This document shows, in pieces, positions 22,822 to 31,617 of a stretch of DNA of 64,000 nt (position 1 is its first letter; every line of letters starts with the position of its first letter). Source of the DNA: Falciphora oryzae. Taxonomy: Eukaryota > Ascomycota > Sordariomycetes > Magnaporthales > Magnaporthaceae. Under the pieces are notes generated by a model, which saw only the letters and a program-made list of their open reading frames with translations, searched no databases and was not told the DNA's origin. The position numbers and the translations under genes are program-made. Where the stretch lies: contig JNVV01000009.1 in the NCBI GenBank assembly GCA_000733355.1, positions 473,521 to 537,520 on the forward strand, read 5' to 3'.

Positions 22822-24003
22822 ATGGCTTCTACACCAGTGGCGTTAGAACATCCCCACGATACTCTGTCCCACCCCCACAACGACCCTCTATCCCACCTTC
22901 ACGTGTCGCTTAGTCGCGCTCACACCCTGCACGGCGACAGCCCTGCCTTCTTGACGCCCTCGCACTCGTCAATGTCCTTCACGGCCCCCCACAAGAAGCA
23001 AGCGGCCCAACAGGTCGACTGCGCCGTCCACGACGCCCTGGAGCGCCACGTCTCCCAGCAGCTGTCGCCCTACAAGCCAGTGTCACAGCGCAAGCTCAAC
23101 CGCGAGGCCCGCAGGCCACGCTGGCTGCGCGAGTGCGTCGCTGAGCTGCTGGGCGTCTTCTTCTTCGTCTTCCCGGGCCTGGCCTCCATCGCCTCCTTCA
23201 CCATCCACCACTCGCTCGACAAGGACAGCGCCTCGGCCTTCGGCTCCATCTTCCAGGTCGGCTGGGGCATGGGCATGGGCGTCTCCTTCGCCGTCATCAC
23301 CTGCGCCCCGACCAGCGGCGGTCACTTCAACCCGGCCATCACCCTATGCCTCGCACTGTGGCAGGGGTTCCCCTGGCGCAAGGTCCCGCGCTACATCATC
23401 AGCCAGATCCTCGGCGCCTTCCTCGCCGCCATGACCATCCTCGTCATGTACTGGGCCCACATCCAGGACATGGTCGGCCGCCTCGTGGCCGAAGGCAAGC
23501 CCCTGGTCGGCGGCGGCAGCCCCGCCTCCATCTTCGCGCCGTACCCCAACGCCAACCAGCAGAGCCTGCTGCACGTGCTGCTGATCGAGTTCTTCGCCGA
23601 CGCCTTCATCGCCGTCGTCGTGTGGGCCGCCCTGGACCCGTCCAATCCCTTCATCCACCCGGCCTCGATCCCCTTCGTCATCGGCATCGCCTACGCCGAC
23701 ATGATCTGGGGCTTCGGCGCCGTCACCCTCAGCACCAACCTGGCCAGGGACCTGGGCTGCCGCATGGTCGCCGGCATCATGTTTGGCTCCGAGGCCTTCA
23801 CCCACCGGAACTACGCCCCGATCGGCATGTTCGTCAACATCCCCGCCACCGTGTTCGGCACTGCCATCTACGAGCTCGCCCTCCGCGACAGCCTCATGGT
23901 CATCGGCAAGGGCCACGCCCAGCACGCCGACGGCGAGGCCGCCCTCTTCACGCACATGAGGAAGGCCAAGCTGCTCGACGAGGAACAGGGCATCAAGTGC
24001 TGA
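22822..24003 (+). CDS. MIP-family channel (aquaglyceroporin-like)
   Basis: Single exon, 393 residues, ATG 22822. A His-rich cytosolic N-terminus of ~105 residues precedes six membrane segments beginning CVAELLGVFFFVFPGLASI. The first pore motif is intact, SGGHFNPAIT (about 165-174). The second is STNLARDLG (about 303-311): NLA instead of NPA, followed by the Arg-Asp pair found in glycerol facilitators. The Leu for Pro change is seen in several fungal MIPs. The protein should conduct water or small polyols such as glycerol across a membrane; substrate and membrane are not readable from sequence. No intron is needed. Long antisense frames over it are GC shadows. Confidence 0.9.
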   Translation: MASTPVALEHPHDTLSHPHNDPLSHLHVSLSRAHTLHGDSPAFLTPSHSSMSFTAPHKKQAAQQVDCAVHDALERHVSQQLSPYKPVSQRKLNREARRPRWLRECVAELLGVFFFVFPGLASIASFTIHHSLDKDSASAFGSIFQVGWGMGMGVSFAVITCAPTSGGHFNPAITLCLALWQGFPWRKVPRYIISQILGAFLAAMTILVMYWAHIQDMVGRLVAEGKPLVGGGSPASIFAPYPNANQQSLLHVLLIEFFADAFIAVVVWAALDPSNPFIHPASIPFVIGIAYADMIWGFGAVTLSTNLARDLGCRMVAGIMFGSEAFTHRNYAPIGMFVNIPATVFGTAIYELALRDSLMVIGKGHAQHADGEAALFTHMRKAKLLDEEQGIKC

Positions 24004-24293
24004 TTCAGGGCTTTTCGGCAACACCTTCGGGGGTGACGTTCGCCACAAAACGTCGCGAGAACGATCTTTGTTGCAGTTTCTTGTCTACTCTGTTCTTCTT
24101 CACTCAGCCTCTTTTCCTCAATATTGTTTATTTTTAATATTTCGGCGTTTTAGAGATACCTTGCTATTTGTTATTTTCCTTATTCTTCATGAGACCATGC
24201 AGCATGGGAAAGATTTAAAAGATGGATCAGACCTACATCTAAAAGGGGCACTGCATATTAGAATTAGATCTAGACTCCCTCGATTCGCGGTTT

Positions 24294-25682
24294 CTAAAAT
24301 TTCAAACCACTTCCTCGTGCTCCTTCGTTCCCGGCATCCGCACCGTAAATCCATTCGCGATTATAGTCCACCCAACTCCCGACGAGCAGTGAGAGGTAAA
24401 CAGCATCCCAGCGTGGGCCATCGTCGCTAGCGATGTAGTTCTGCGCGAGTGACAACACCAGCCCGCCCAGCCTCTTGGCCCACTCCACGTCGCACGACGA
24501 CGAGGTCCCGTCTTCGGCGCCCTTCATCACGGTGCCGGCCCTGCGCATGAACGCGTCCAGGCGGCCCATGGCGTCCTTCCCGATCTGGCCCTCGAGGTGC
24601 ACCAGCACGTCGTCGACGCTCCGCCACCACGGCGAGCCGGCGCGGCGGTTCCTCCGCTCCTGCCCGGCACCGTCGCCGTCGTCCACCGCAACCGGCCACG
24701 GGTCGTCGGCGGGCAGGCCCGACCAATCCAGCAAGGGGGAGGAGCCGCGGCGGGCGACGACGTAACCGTAGCGCAGGTAGTGCGATCGGCACCTCTCGAG
24801 ACGGGCCAGGAAGCTCGGCTCGCCGACGTGCTCGGAGCGCGCAAAGACGCGGCGCAGGCAGCGGTTGTAGTTTGGCGGCTCGATAAACTCCGGCGGCTCC
24901 GCCGTCGAGGTCGCCTTTGCTGCTGCTGGCTCCTGCGGCAAGAACGGGGGCGCTGTTCCTCCTCCGCCACTGCCGGCGTCGCGCGCGAGCCTCCTCTCAA
25001 AGTCCTCAAACACCTCGACCGCCTGCGTCAGGCACGCCCAGAAGATGCAGCCCGCAAAGGTCGGCATGCCCTCGTCGAGGTAGTGGCGGATGTCGACGGC
25101 CTTGCACGCGACGGGCGCCCGGGGCAGGACGCTGTTGACCCAGGACGACACGAGGCTCGCGTCCACGGCCCAGTGGTCTGCCCGGGCTATATCCGGCGTG
25201 GCCGACGAGGCGCCATCCGAAGAAGTGCCGGCGCCGCCAGGTGGGGTGTTTACGGCTGTTGTTGTTGTGGTCGCTGTCGGGTTCCCCTGCGCGACCACAT
25301 GACACGAGTCGACGCCTGCTTCCACTGCGACGTCCTGCTGAATTGCCTCCCCGCAGAGCTGCGTGTGATTGTTCATGCAGGGGCCCTCGGATTCGTGGTT
25401 GGCTCCCTGCTGCTGCTGCTGACGCTCCGCCGTGGTCGCCCCATCGCTCGTGTCCTCGTCGCAGCAGAGTCCTCTGGCTTCCGCGAGGATGGCTGCGACT
25501 TCGGCGCTGAGCAGCCCCTGGGCGCGCAGGGCGTTGTCGAGCCGGGAGATGACCCTGCGCAGGTTCTTGTTGTCCTCCTGGAGCTTCTGAAACTTGGACG
25601 CATGTCGCTTGCGGTATGCGCGCTGCGCGAGCTTTCCCCGCTCGCTGCGACTTGCTTTCTGTTTCTGGGCGTCAGCCTCCAT
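24294..25682 (-). CDS. bZIP transcription factor with DUF3425-type C-terminal domain
   Basis: Single exon, 462 residues, ATG 25682. Basic region and zipper occupy about 12-60: RSERGKLAQRAYRKRHASK then LQEDNKNLRRVISRLDNAL. The invariant bZIP Asn of the basic region is Gly here (RGKLAQRAYR), as I recall for a fungal subgroup with DUF3425. Gln-rich and Thr-rich linkers follow, including poly-Gln and poly-Thr encoded by CAG and ACA-type repeats. The C-terminal half has SWVNSVLPRAPVACKAVDIR, MPTFAGCIFWACLTQAVEVF and GSWVDYNREWIYG, the usual helical DUF3425 blocks. It should act in the nucleus as a DNA-binding regulator; targets are unknown. Confidence 0.85.
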   Translation of the reverse strand: MEADAQKQKASRSERGKLAQRAYRKRHASKFQKLQEDNKNLRRVISRLDNALRAQGLLSAEVAAILAEARGLCCDEDTSDGATTAERQQQQQGANHESEGPCMNNHTQLCGEAIQQDVAVEAGVDSCHVVAQGNPTATTTTTAVNTPPGGAGTSSDGASSATPDIARADHWAVDASLVSSWVNSVLPRAPVACKAVDIRHYLDEGMPTFAGCIFWACLTQAVEVFEDFERRLARDAGSGGGGTAPPFLPQEPAAAKATSTAEPPEFIEPPNYNRCLRRVFARSEHVGEPSFLARLERCRSHYLRYGYVVARRGSSPLLDWSGLPADDPWPVAVDDGDGAGQERRNRRAGSPWWRSVDDVLVHLEGQIGKDAMGRLDAFMRRAGTVMKGAEDGTSSSCDVEWAKRLGGLVLSLAQNYIASDDGPRWDAVYLSLLVGSWVDYNREWIYGADAGNEGARGSGLKF

Positions 25683-27270
25683 TGCGTGTGGGCTCGTGTT
25701 TGAAGGGGAGCGGAGGCGTAACGCACGGCTGGTGGATGGTCATTGCCGGTCATTGCTCCTCAGATTTACCTCCGATAGCTGCCCTACACTCTCGGTAAAG
25801 CCGACCTAGCCATGCGGCCAGATGATCCAGCCGGTGCTGACCTTTATGAGGCCATTGGCAGCTTTTGTTGCCTCCTGGTTGACGACTGATCTCCCGAGGG
25901 AACATCCACGCCACGGAAGTGGTAGGTGGTGACAAAGCCGTGAGTGATAACGTTATGCCGTCCCCATATAATTAGTGGGGCAGATAAAACGGGAAAGGGG
26001 GGCAAAGCTTGTCTGTCAGATAACCAATGACCTACATGTATCAGCTTCGCCACCATGGTTCGCATCGCCTTGAGCCGCGCAACAAGGCAACTGAGGATAC
26101 ATTCATTTGTGAAAAAAAGTTTTAGCGTTAAAGGGGCCGAGAGATAACCAATGAATCCTCGTTCAATTATGGGGCTATCTACGAGAGCCGCTCACCGGCT
26201 GGGGGGATTGGTGGGCTGCAGAAAGGCATTTCTGGGCACGGCCACCCACCTGTCCAGTACCTGGTAGGTACAGGTTTCCAGGGTCATAAACGTTATTATT
26301 CTACCGCAATGCATCCAATCCTCTCAGGAACAGGCACATTCTCCAGCAGGGAAGACGCACCCAAATAAATGTAGCCCGTTCGAACCCAATAGTGGTTTCG
26401 TGACCACAAGCAGCCACGATAATTAGTTTAGCAAGCAATTCAACAGAAAATACTCTTTGATCCTAGAGGCCTATAGTATTTCAGGATGACCGTCGATTCG
26501 AGGAAGTGCCTTGTTCCGGGAGAGAGGACTCAAATTCTGCTAACCATTTCCTCACCTCCCTGCATAGAGCCGCCGAGCTGTTGTAAGAGGGCCGACAACG
26601 GGGCTAGCTGACGCCAACAACTGACCCGATTTCCATTTCAGGGGCAGCTATGTCCGTACGGTTCAACTCGGTCATTCATACGCATGTCGTGTAAGAGGCA
26701 ATGAGGCGATGAGCTTCCTAGATCCCAGCAACAGGCAAACATCGATGGATAGTTCCCAGGTTAGAAATTAAGGCCCGAAGATTAAGCCTGAGCGGAGCAT
26801 GCATCTCGAAATGGGGGTCCTCTCCACCGAAAAAGCCTTCTATGGTTTGCGGGGGAAAGCTTGGCACGACTGCAGTTCCCCTCTCCCACATCACGAGGCG
26901 GGTGTGGATCTGGATACAACGTCGTCCCTGTAAGCGCCGAAGGAGAAGGATCCGAGCAACCGAGCTGGAGGCGCGAGCCCGAACCAGATCGACACTGGCT
27001 CCCTGTCCAGGGGTAACCGGGACGGTGGGAGGGATTCCAAAAGGATTCGGACCGTTGTGCGATGCTGGCCTCGTTCCGCTTTCCCGCGCGTCCGGTGTCG
27101 CGTACTTAAGGTTGCGCGGGCGCCCGTCTGTCCCGTCAACCATGGGTTGAAGCACCAGTCCCAACCTGTCTGCCATGACAAGCGCCCTCTAATCGCCAGG
27201 CACAGACCCTTCCCTGCCGGCTCCCCCAAAACCTCAGACACTCTTTTCCAACCGTTCACACACCCAAACA
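25683..27270. other. Divergent intergenic region, 1.59 kb
   Basis: Between the bZIP gene (minus) and the CE3-type esterase gene (plus). AT-richer than its flanks at 25900-26500. Contains several GATA/GATAA sites. No gene or repeat supported. Confidence 0.5.
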
Positions 27271-28114
27271 ATGCTCAGCGAGTGGCAGAAGCTCTTCCCC
27301 GCCGTCTTGGCGGTCCTGGCTGCCGGATGCGCCGACGCGCAGAAGGCCGAGTTCCCGCTGAGGGCCATGCCCATTGGCGCGTCCATAACGGCCGGCTTCT
27401 CGGCAGGCAAGCTCACGGACGGGTACAGGGAGCCGCTGCTCGAGAGGCTCGTCGCTGACGGCTGGCAGCTGCACTATGTGGGGACCCAGCGCAGCGGCAA
27501 CAGCACTGAAAACGTAAGCCTGGAGATGACAACCACTTGCGCGCGCAAAACAATTTTGCCGCCTGCACAACTCCCATCCTTCGTCGACTGACATGTTTCA
27601 TGCACAACAGCACCACGAAGGATACCCTGGCATCCGCACCCAAGGCCTCGCGAACCGGACGCGCGCCAACGGCGTCATCAACCAGTTCAAGCCGAACCTG
27701 CTGATGCTCAACGTCGGCACCAACGACTGCACGGCCCGCGTGACGCGCGAGGAGGCCCGCCGCATCCACAGCGACATGATCGACGCCATCTTCGAGCCGG
27801 CCTACGCCAACTCCCCGGACACGGCGCCGCTGCTCATCACGTCGACGCTGCTGCCGCGCCGCGAGAAGGACCAGGGCTTGCAGGACTGCACGCGCTACTT
27901 CAACGAGGAGATCAGGGACCTGGTGCGCACCCACCCGCGCAGCGCGTCCATCGCGCTCGCCGACATGAACAACGGGACCTACATCACCGTCGACGACCTC
28001 GCGCCCGGCGACAACCTGCACCCTAGCGCCGAGGGCTACGCCAAGATGGCGGCCGTGTGGTACGAGGCGCTCAACGCCAACCTGGGCAAGCTTCACGCGC
28101 CAGTTTCGGTGTAG
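27271..28114 (+). CDS. Secreted SGNH hydrolase, CE3-type acetyl esterase
   Basis: Two exons, 27271-27513 and 27611-28114; the 97-nt intron is GTAAGC..ACAACAG in phase 0. Product 248 residues. Signal peptide about 1-24 (LFPAVLAVLAAGCADAQ). Catalytic blocks of the SGNH/GDSL fold: block I MPIGASITAG with Ser about 38, GYPGIRTQG (Gly block), VGTNDCT with Asn about 119, and DNLHPSAEGY with Asp 215 and His 218. The motifs and size match carbohydrate esterase family 3, whose members remove acetyl groups from xylan. It sits tail-to-tail with a pectate lyase, consistent with use of plant cell walls. Specificity is inferred. Confidence 0.87.
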
Positions 28115-28377
28115 GGGAGTGGCTACGTAGCATTGTACATATAAAGGATAGGTAAAAACACGCACGGGTGGGAATCTTTTGGCTATTTTGGGAACGGTTA
28201 TGCGCACACAGCTTTGAGATGATGCTCAGGCATATATACTTGGCCTGGATATACAAGGCTAGAGTTTTAGAAATAGATGTACACAGAACAGAAAGTATTT
28301 ACAGATGAAAGATGCAGAGTGCATATTTGCTGTATGTATGATTCAGGGGTAACGGATCGCGGCTTCAAACCAATGAC

Positions 28378-29343
28378 TTAGAAGGTCAGCGTCTGGCCAG
28401 CCGAGGCGGTCACGGCGGCCTTGACCTTGGCGGAGCCGAGCAGGGTGTACTGGTAGGGCACAGTGTTGAGCGTGCCGGCGGGGGCCGAGCTCTGGCCGCC
28501 GATGACGTCCTTGACGACGGCGCCGCCCTTCTGCTTGCTGTCGAGCGAGGCGATCGGGTTCTTGACGTTCTCGAAGACGGACGACTCGACCAGGACCTGG
28601 GCGCCCATGCGCGTGTTGACGGCCGAGGTCTCGACGTTGCTGAAGAGGTTGTTGAAGACGTGCGCGGTGCCGAAGCGGACCGAGGGCAGGCGCGAGCCGA
28701 CGTTGGCCCAGCGGTTGTTGGCGTAGGTCACGTGCAGCTTGCCCGTGTCCTCCTTGGCGTTGGAGTCGGAGTGGCCGACGAGCGAGACCTTGAAGTGGTC
28801 GTGGAAGTGCGTGTTGGAGACGGTCACGAAGTCGGTCGCGTGTGTGAGGTCCAGCAGGCCGTCGTAGAAGTCCTTGCCGTTGTTGCGGTCCGACGACAGG
28901 TCGCAGTGGTCGATCCAGACGTTGGTCGACTTCTGGATCGCGATGGCGTCGCCGCCGTCCGCCGACACCTTGGAGATCTTCATGTTGCGGATAATGATGT
29001 TCTTGGCACCCTTGGCGTACAGGCCGGCGCCCGTGAGCGAGGAGCCCGCGGCGCCGATGATGGTCTTGTCCGACGTCACCGTCACCCGCTTGTTGCCGGA
29101 GATGTTGCCCTGCACCACGATCACGGCCGGGCCGGCCTTCTTGGCGGCGGCGGCCAGCTCGTCGTACGACTTGACGGTCGTCGTGGCGGCCCCCGCGCCA
29201 CCCTTGGTGCCGCCGTTGAGCGTGGCGAACCCGACGTCGCAGGCGTCGCCGACGCTGGCGCGCTTCTCGATCGCCGCCCCGGTGGGGAGCGCAGAGGCGA
29301 TCGAGGCTAGCAGGGCGACGGTGGAGGCAATGGTGAACTTCAT
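28378..29343 (-). CDS. Secreted pectate lyase, PL1 family
   Basis: Single exon, 321 residues, ATG 29343. Signal peptide about 1-18 (MKFTIASTVALLASIASA) and Lys-Arg pro-site IEKR at 25-28. The parallel beta-helix carries the PL1 landmarks STNVWIDHCDLSS (about 140-152), HFKVSLVGHSD (about 183) and SRLPSVRFG (about 217-225) with the catalytic-type Arg in the RxPxxR pattern. It cleaves de-esterified pectin by beta-elimination with calcium. The size fits the compact fungal PL1 type. It is transcribed toward the CE3-type esterase; each gene has its own promoter. Confidence 0.94.
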   Translation of the reverse strand: MKFTIASTVALLASIASALPTGAAIEKRASVGDACDVGFATLNGGTKGGAGAATTTVKSYDELAAAAKKAGPAVIVVQGNISGNKRVTVTSDKTIIGAAGSSLTGAGLYAKGAKNIIIRNMKISKVSADGGDAIAIQKSTNVWIDHCDLSSDRNNGKDFYDGLLDLTHATDFVTVSNTHFHDHFKVSLVGHSDSNAKEDTGKLHVTYANNRWANVGSRLPSVRFGTAHVFNNLFSNVETSAVNTRMGAQVLVESSVFENVKNPIASLDSKQKGGAVVKDVIGGQSSAPAGTLNTVPYQYTLLGSAKVKAAVTASAGQTLTF

Positions 29344-30394
29344 TTTGTAAACGATTGTATGGGGTTAAGAGCTAAACGATAGACGGTTGAAGAAACGAAG
29401 GGATCAAGGCCGGCTGTCCTGGATGGAAGGAATATGGATCTCAGGTATAAGATGCGAAAGAGCGACGAAAAGAACGGAAGAAGGATATCGGATGGAACCC
29501 TGGGGTGCAGAGCATCATCCGAATGTCGACCAGATGTGGTCGGATCTGTTTATATACCGTCGCATTGAAATATCGAGCCAGGACCTTGACAGGTTGGGAT
29601 GATTGTGTTTGGTGGGAAAAAAACAGGTGGCATGGCAGGGAGGGGGTTTGAAACACGACCCATCGCCGGCTCGAACCTGGTCGAGGGCTGTGCAGTTGAG
29701 CTGTTTTTGGTAGTCAAGCTAGCTTGATGATTCCGGATGCAGATTGACAGCTTTCGTCTCTTCTTTTCCTTGGCCAGCCGTCTCATCAGAGGACTTGTGT
29801 GGATGGAATCAAGCCGACGATACCGACCCTTGGGATAGACCTGCGTCTCCCGTCGTCACCATGGCGGATCGTGGGCAAGCTCCAGCGCCGAGGGCCAGGC
29901 CCCTCCAGGGACCCCCGCAGGAGCAAGTGCTTGCGAGATTAGCCTGGATGATGCGGTGGGGTGCACCAGATCCTTGCCATTGTGGCGCGCGCGGAGTAAT
30001 CCCTGCGACTCCGTGCAGATCCTCCGCGGAGGACCCCCTGCGAGCCACGATGCGACATCGCGACCTGCCGGTAATTGGTCTCGGCGATGGATGCTGCCGT
30101 CAACCAATTTACTTACCAGTGCATTCCGGCGCCATTGCTCTGCTTCGTAACGATTGGAGGGAAAACAGAAACTGGTTTCGTCAAAAATTCCGCTGGTGAA
30201 GCCGCGGGGAAGAACCGCCTGATCTTCCTTCAGGCCCAACGCGTTGGATCATGGCCGAGAAAATACGGGGCTCGGTGGGTCCACGCGTGGTTTGAGAGGA
30301 ATTTTTCCAGAACAGGAAGCCCAGAAGAAGCAGGCACGGTTTCTTCCATTCGGTGACAATGGATCCGTCTCCTCAATCCCTTCTCTCATCTTCC
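29344..30394. other. Intergenic region, 1.05 kb
   Basis: 5' flank of the pectate lyase gene and former 3' flank of the DUF7580 gene. At 30386-30394 (minus) it still holds the pre-insertion stop codon of that gene. No other feature supported. Confidence 0.5.
29549..29556 (-). promoter_or_regulatory. Probable TATA box of the pectate lyase gene
   Basis: Reads TATATAAA on the minus strand, about 210 bp upstream of ATG 29343. Confidence 0.5.
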
Positions 30395-30411
30395 CTCCAA
30401 CTGCCTCGCCC
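30395..30411. repeat. Left target-site duplication (17 bp) of retroelement copy 1
   Basis: CTCCAACTGCCTCGCCC, identical to 31611-31627. The next bases on both sides differ, so the exact repeat is 17 bp. Confidence 0.8.
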
Positions 30412-31577
30412 CCCCGAAAAATTTTCCTGTCGGACCCACTGTTAGTGACCGCTAAGGAAACCCGGCCATTTTGGTGTTCCGGGCCACCAAAATGAGCCGG
30501 CTGCACAACAGGTTCTAACAGGCCAATTGGCCCTGTTTGAACCGCGTTCTCCGACTCCTTTCAACAACGACGTCGGCAACGCAACTGGGCCAAAAGAGCA
30601 GAGAATGGCTGGCAACGGTATTGGGGGTGCCTATTGCCAGTCGAGGGGAAGGCCTGCACCCTATCGCCCAGGGCGCGCCTCGCGCGCGCCGAAACCTTCG
30701 ACAACCGGATTGCTCCAACCTCCGCGCATCACCAGACCGCCCTTTGACTTCTGTCGCCCTCGCCTCGCACTTACGAGCCGAACGACTCGAACGCACAAGA
30801 AGACTGCAGGCCGGCAAGCAGTTAGAACACATTGGACGAATAGCCGGCCCGGCCGCCGCCGTCCCCCGCCACACACGCGACCCTTCGGTCGTACACACAC
30901 GCGACTCCTCCTCGGTCGACCGCATCCCAACGATACTCATAGCGCAAGATTGGCCTGCTCAAGCTTTTGCTTAAGCACGCACGCGCAAGATTGGCTTGAC
31001 GCTCGCGCCTTTGTTTGTTGCCACGCGGTGACTATACTGAAATATAGGTGGCATCGCACGCGCAAGATCTTCGTGCGGCTCTGTTTGCCAACCGTGAAGT
31101 TGTACGAAACGCCGTGCACCACGTTGGCAAGCCGCGCAACCTATCGTTTCGATACGCGATAAACACACAAGGAGCACATAGGGTTGGAATTAGGCCCTCC
31201 AGCCCCCGAACTTGTCTTTCTTTCTTGGCCGGGCCCAGGGGGGGTCCCGAGGTCCCTTCCGCCATACCCGGCCTTACTCTTTTTCCGGCACTTTGCCGGC
31301 CGACTGCGTTTCTCTACCACTCGCGGCGCTTATTGCGCCGCCCGCAGCGCTTACAGCGCCTTGGCGTTTACTCGCCCTTCTGCCGATTGCCCGCTCACTA
31401 ACAAGGAGCGCCGGAATGCGGCCCGATCTCCGTGTGCCTTGGGCTTGCCCCTTGGTTTGATTCTGTTAGCCGCCTCGATAGCAACATATAGCCTAGTGTT
31501 AAGCTTAGGTAGCGCTAGCACGTCGTATGCCCCTTGGGAGGCAGGGACTGGTAGATCCCGATTTTTCGACGTTAAAT

Positions 31578-31610
<33 letters not shown>
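30412..31610 (+). mobile_element. Non-LTR retroelement insertion, copy 1, ending in (CT)n
   Basis: About 1.2 kb between 17-bp direct repeats. The right end is a simple (CT)n tail (31581-31610) that abuts the duplication, the pattern left by target-primed reverse transcription of LINE or SINE elements. The last ~385 bp (from about 31226) match a second locus (58968-59292). No intact reverse transcriptase frame is visible, so this is a 5'-truncated or non-autonomous copy. A hairpin with 10-bp arms (CATTTTGGTG / CACCAAAATG) lies at about 30469-30496. The element is plus-oriented and antisense to the DUF7580 gene it truncates. The portion 30412-31225 has no second copy here, so it could include nested or unrelated sequence. 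Confidence 0.7.

Positions 31611-31617
<7 letters not shown>

Noticed and set aside
23346..24137. 263-codon plus frame overlapping the MIP gene
   Set aside because: Out-of-frame shadow, His/Arg/Pro-rich low-complexity product.
24597..25703. 368-codon plus frame over the bZIP gene
   Set aside because: Antisense shadow; the minus-strand bZIP/DUF3425 motifs explain the sequence.
26375..26395. CCGTTCGAACCC as a tRNA T-loop
   Set aside because: No 5-bp T-stem on either strand and no cloverleaf around it.
31572..31612. Arg-Glu repeat as a genuine protein domain
   Set aside because: It is the antisense translation of a retroelement (CT)n tail beside a target-site duplication.
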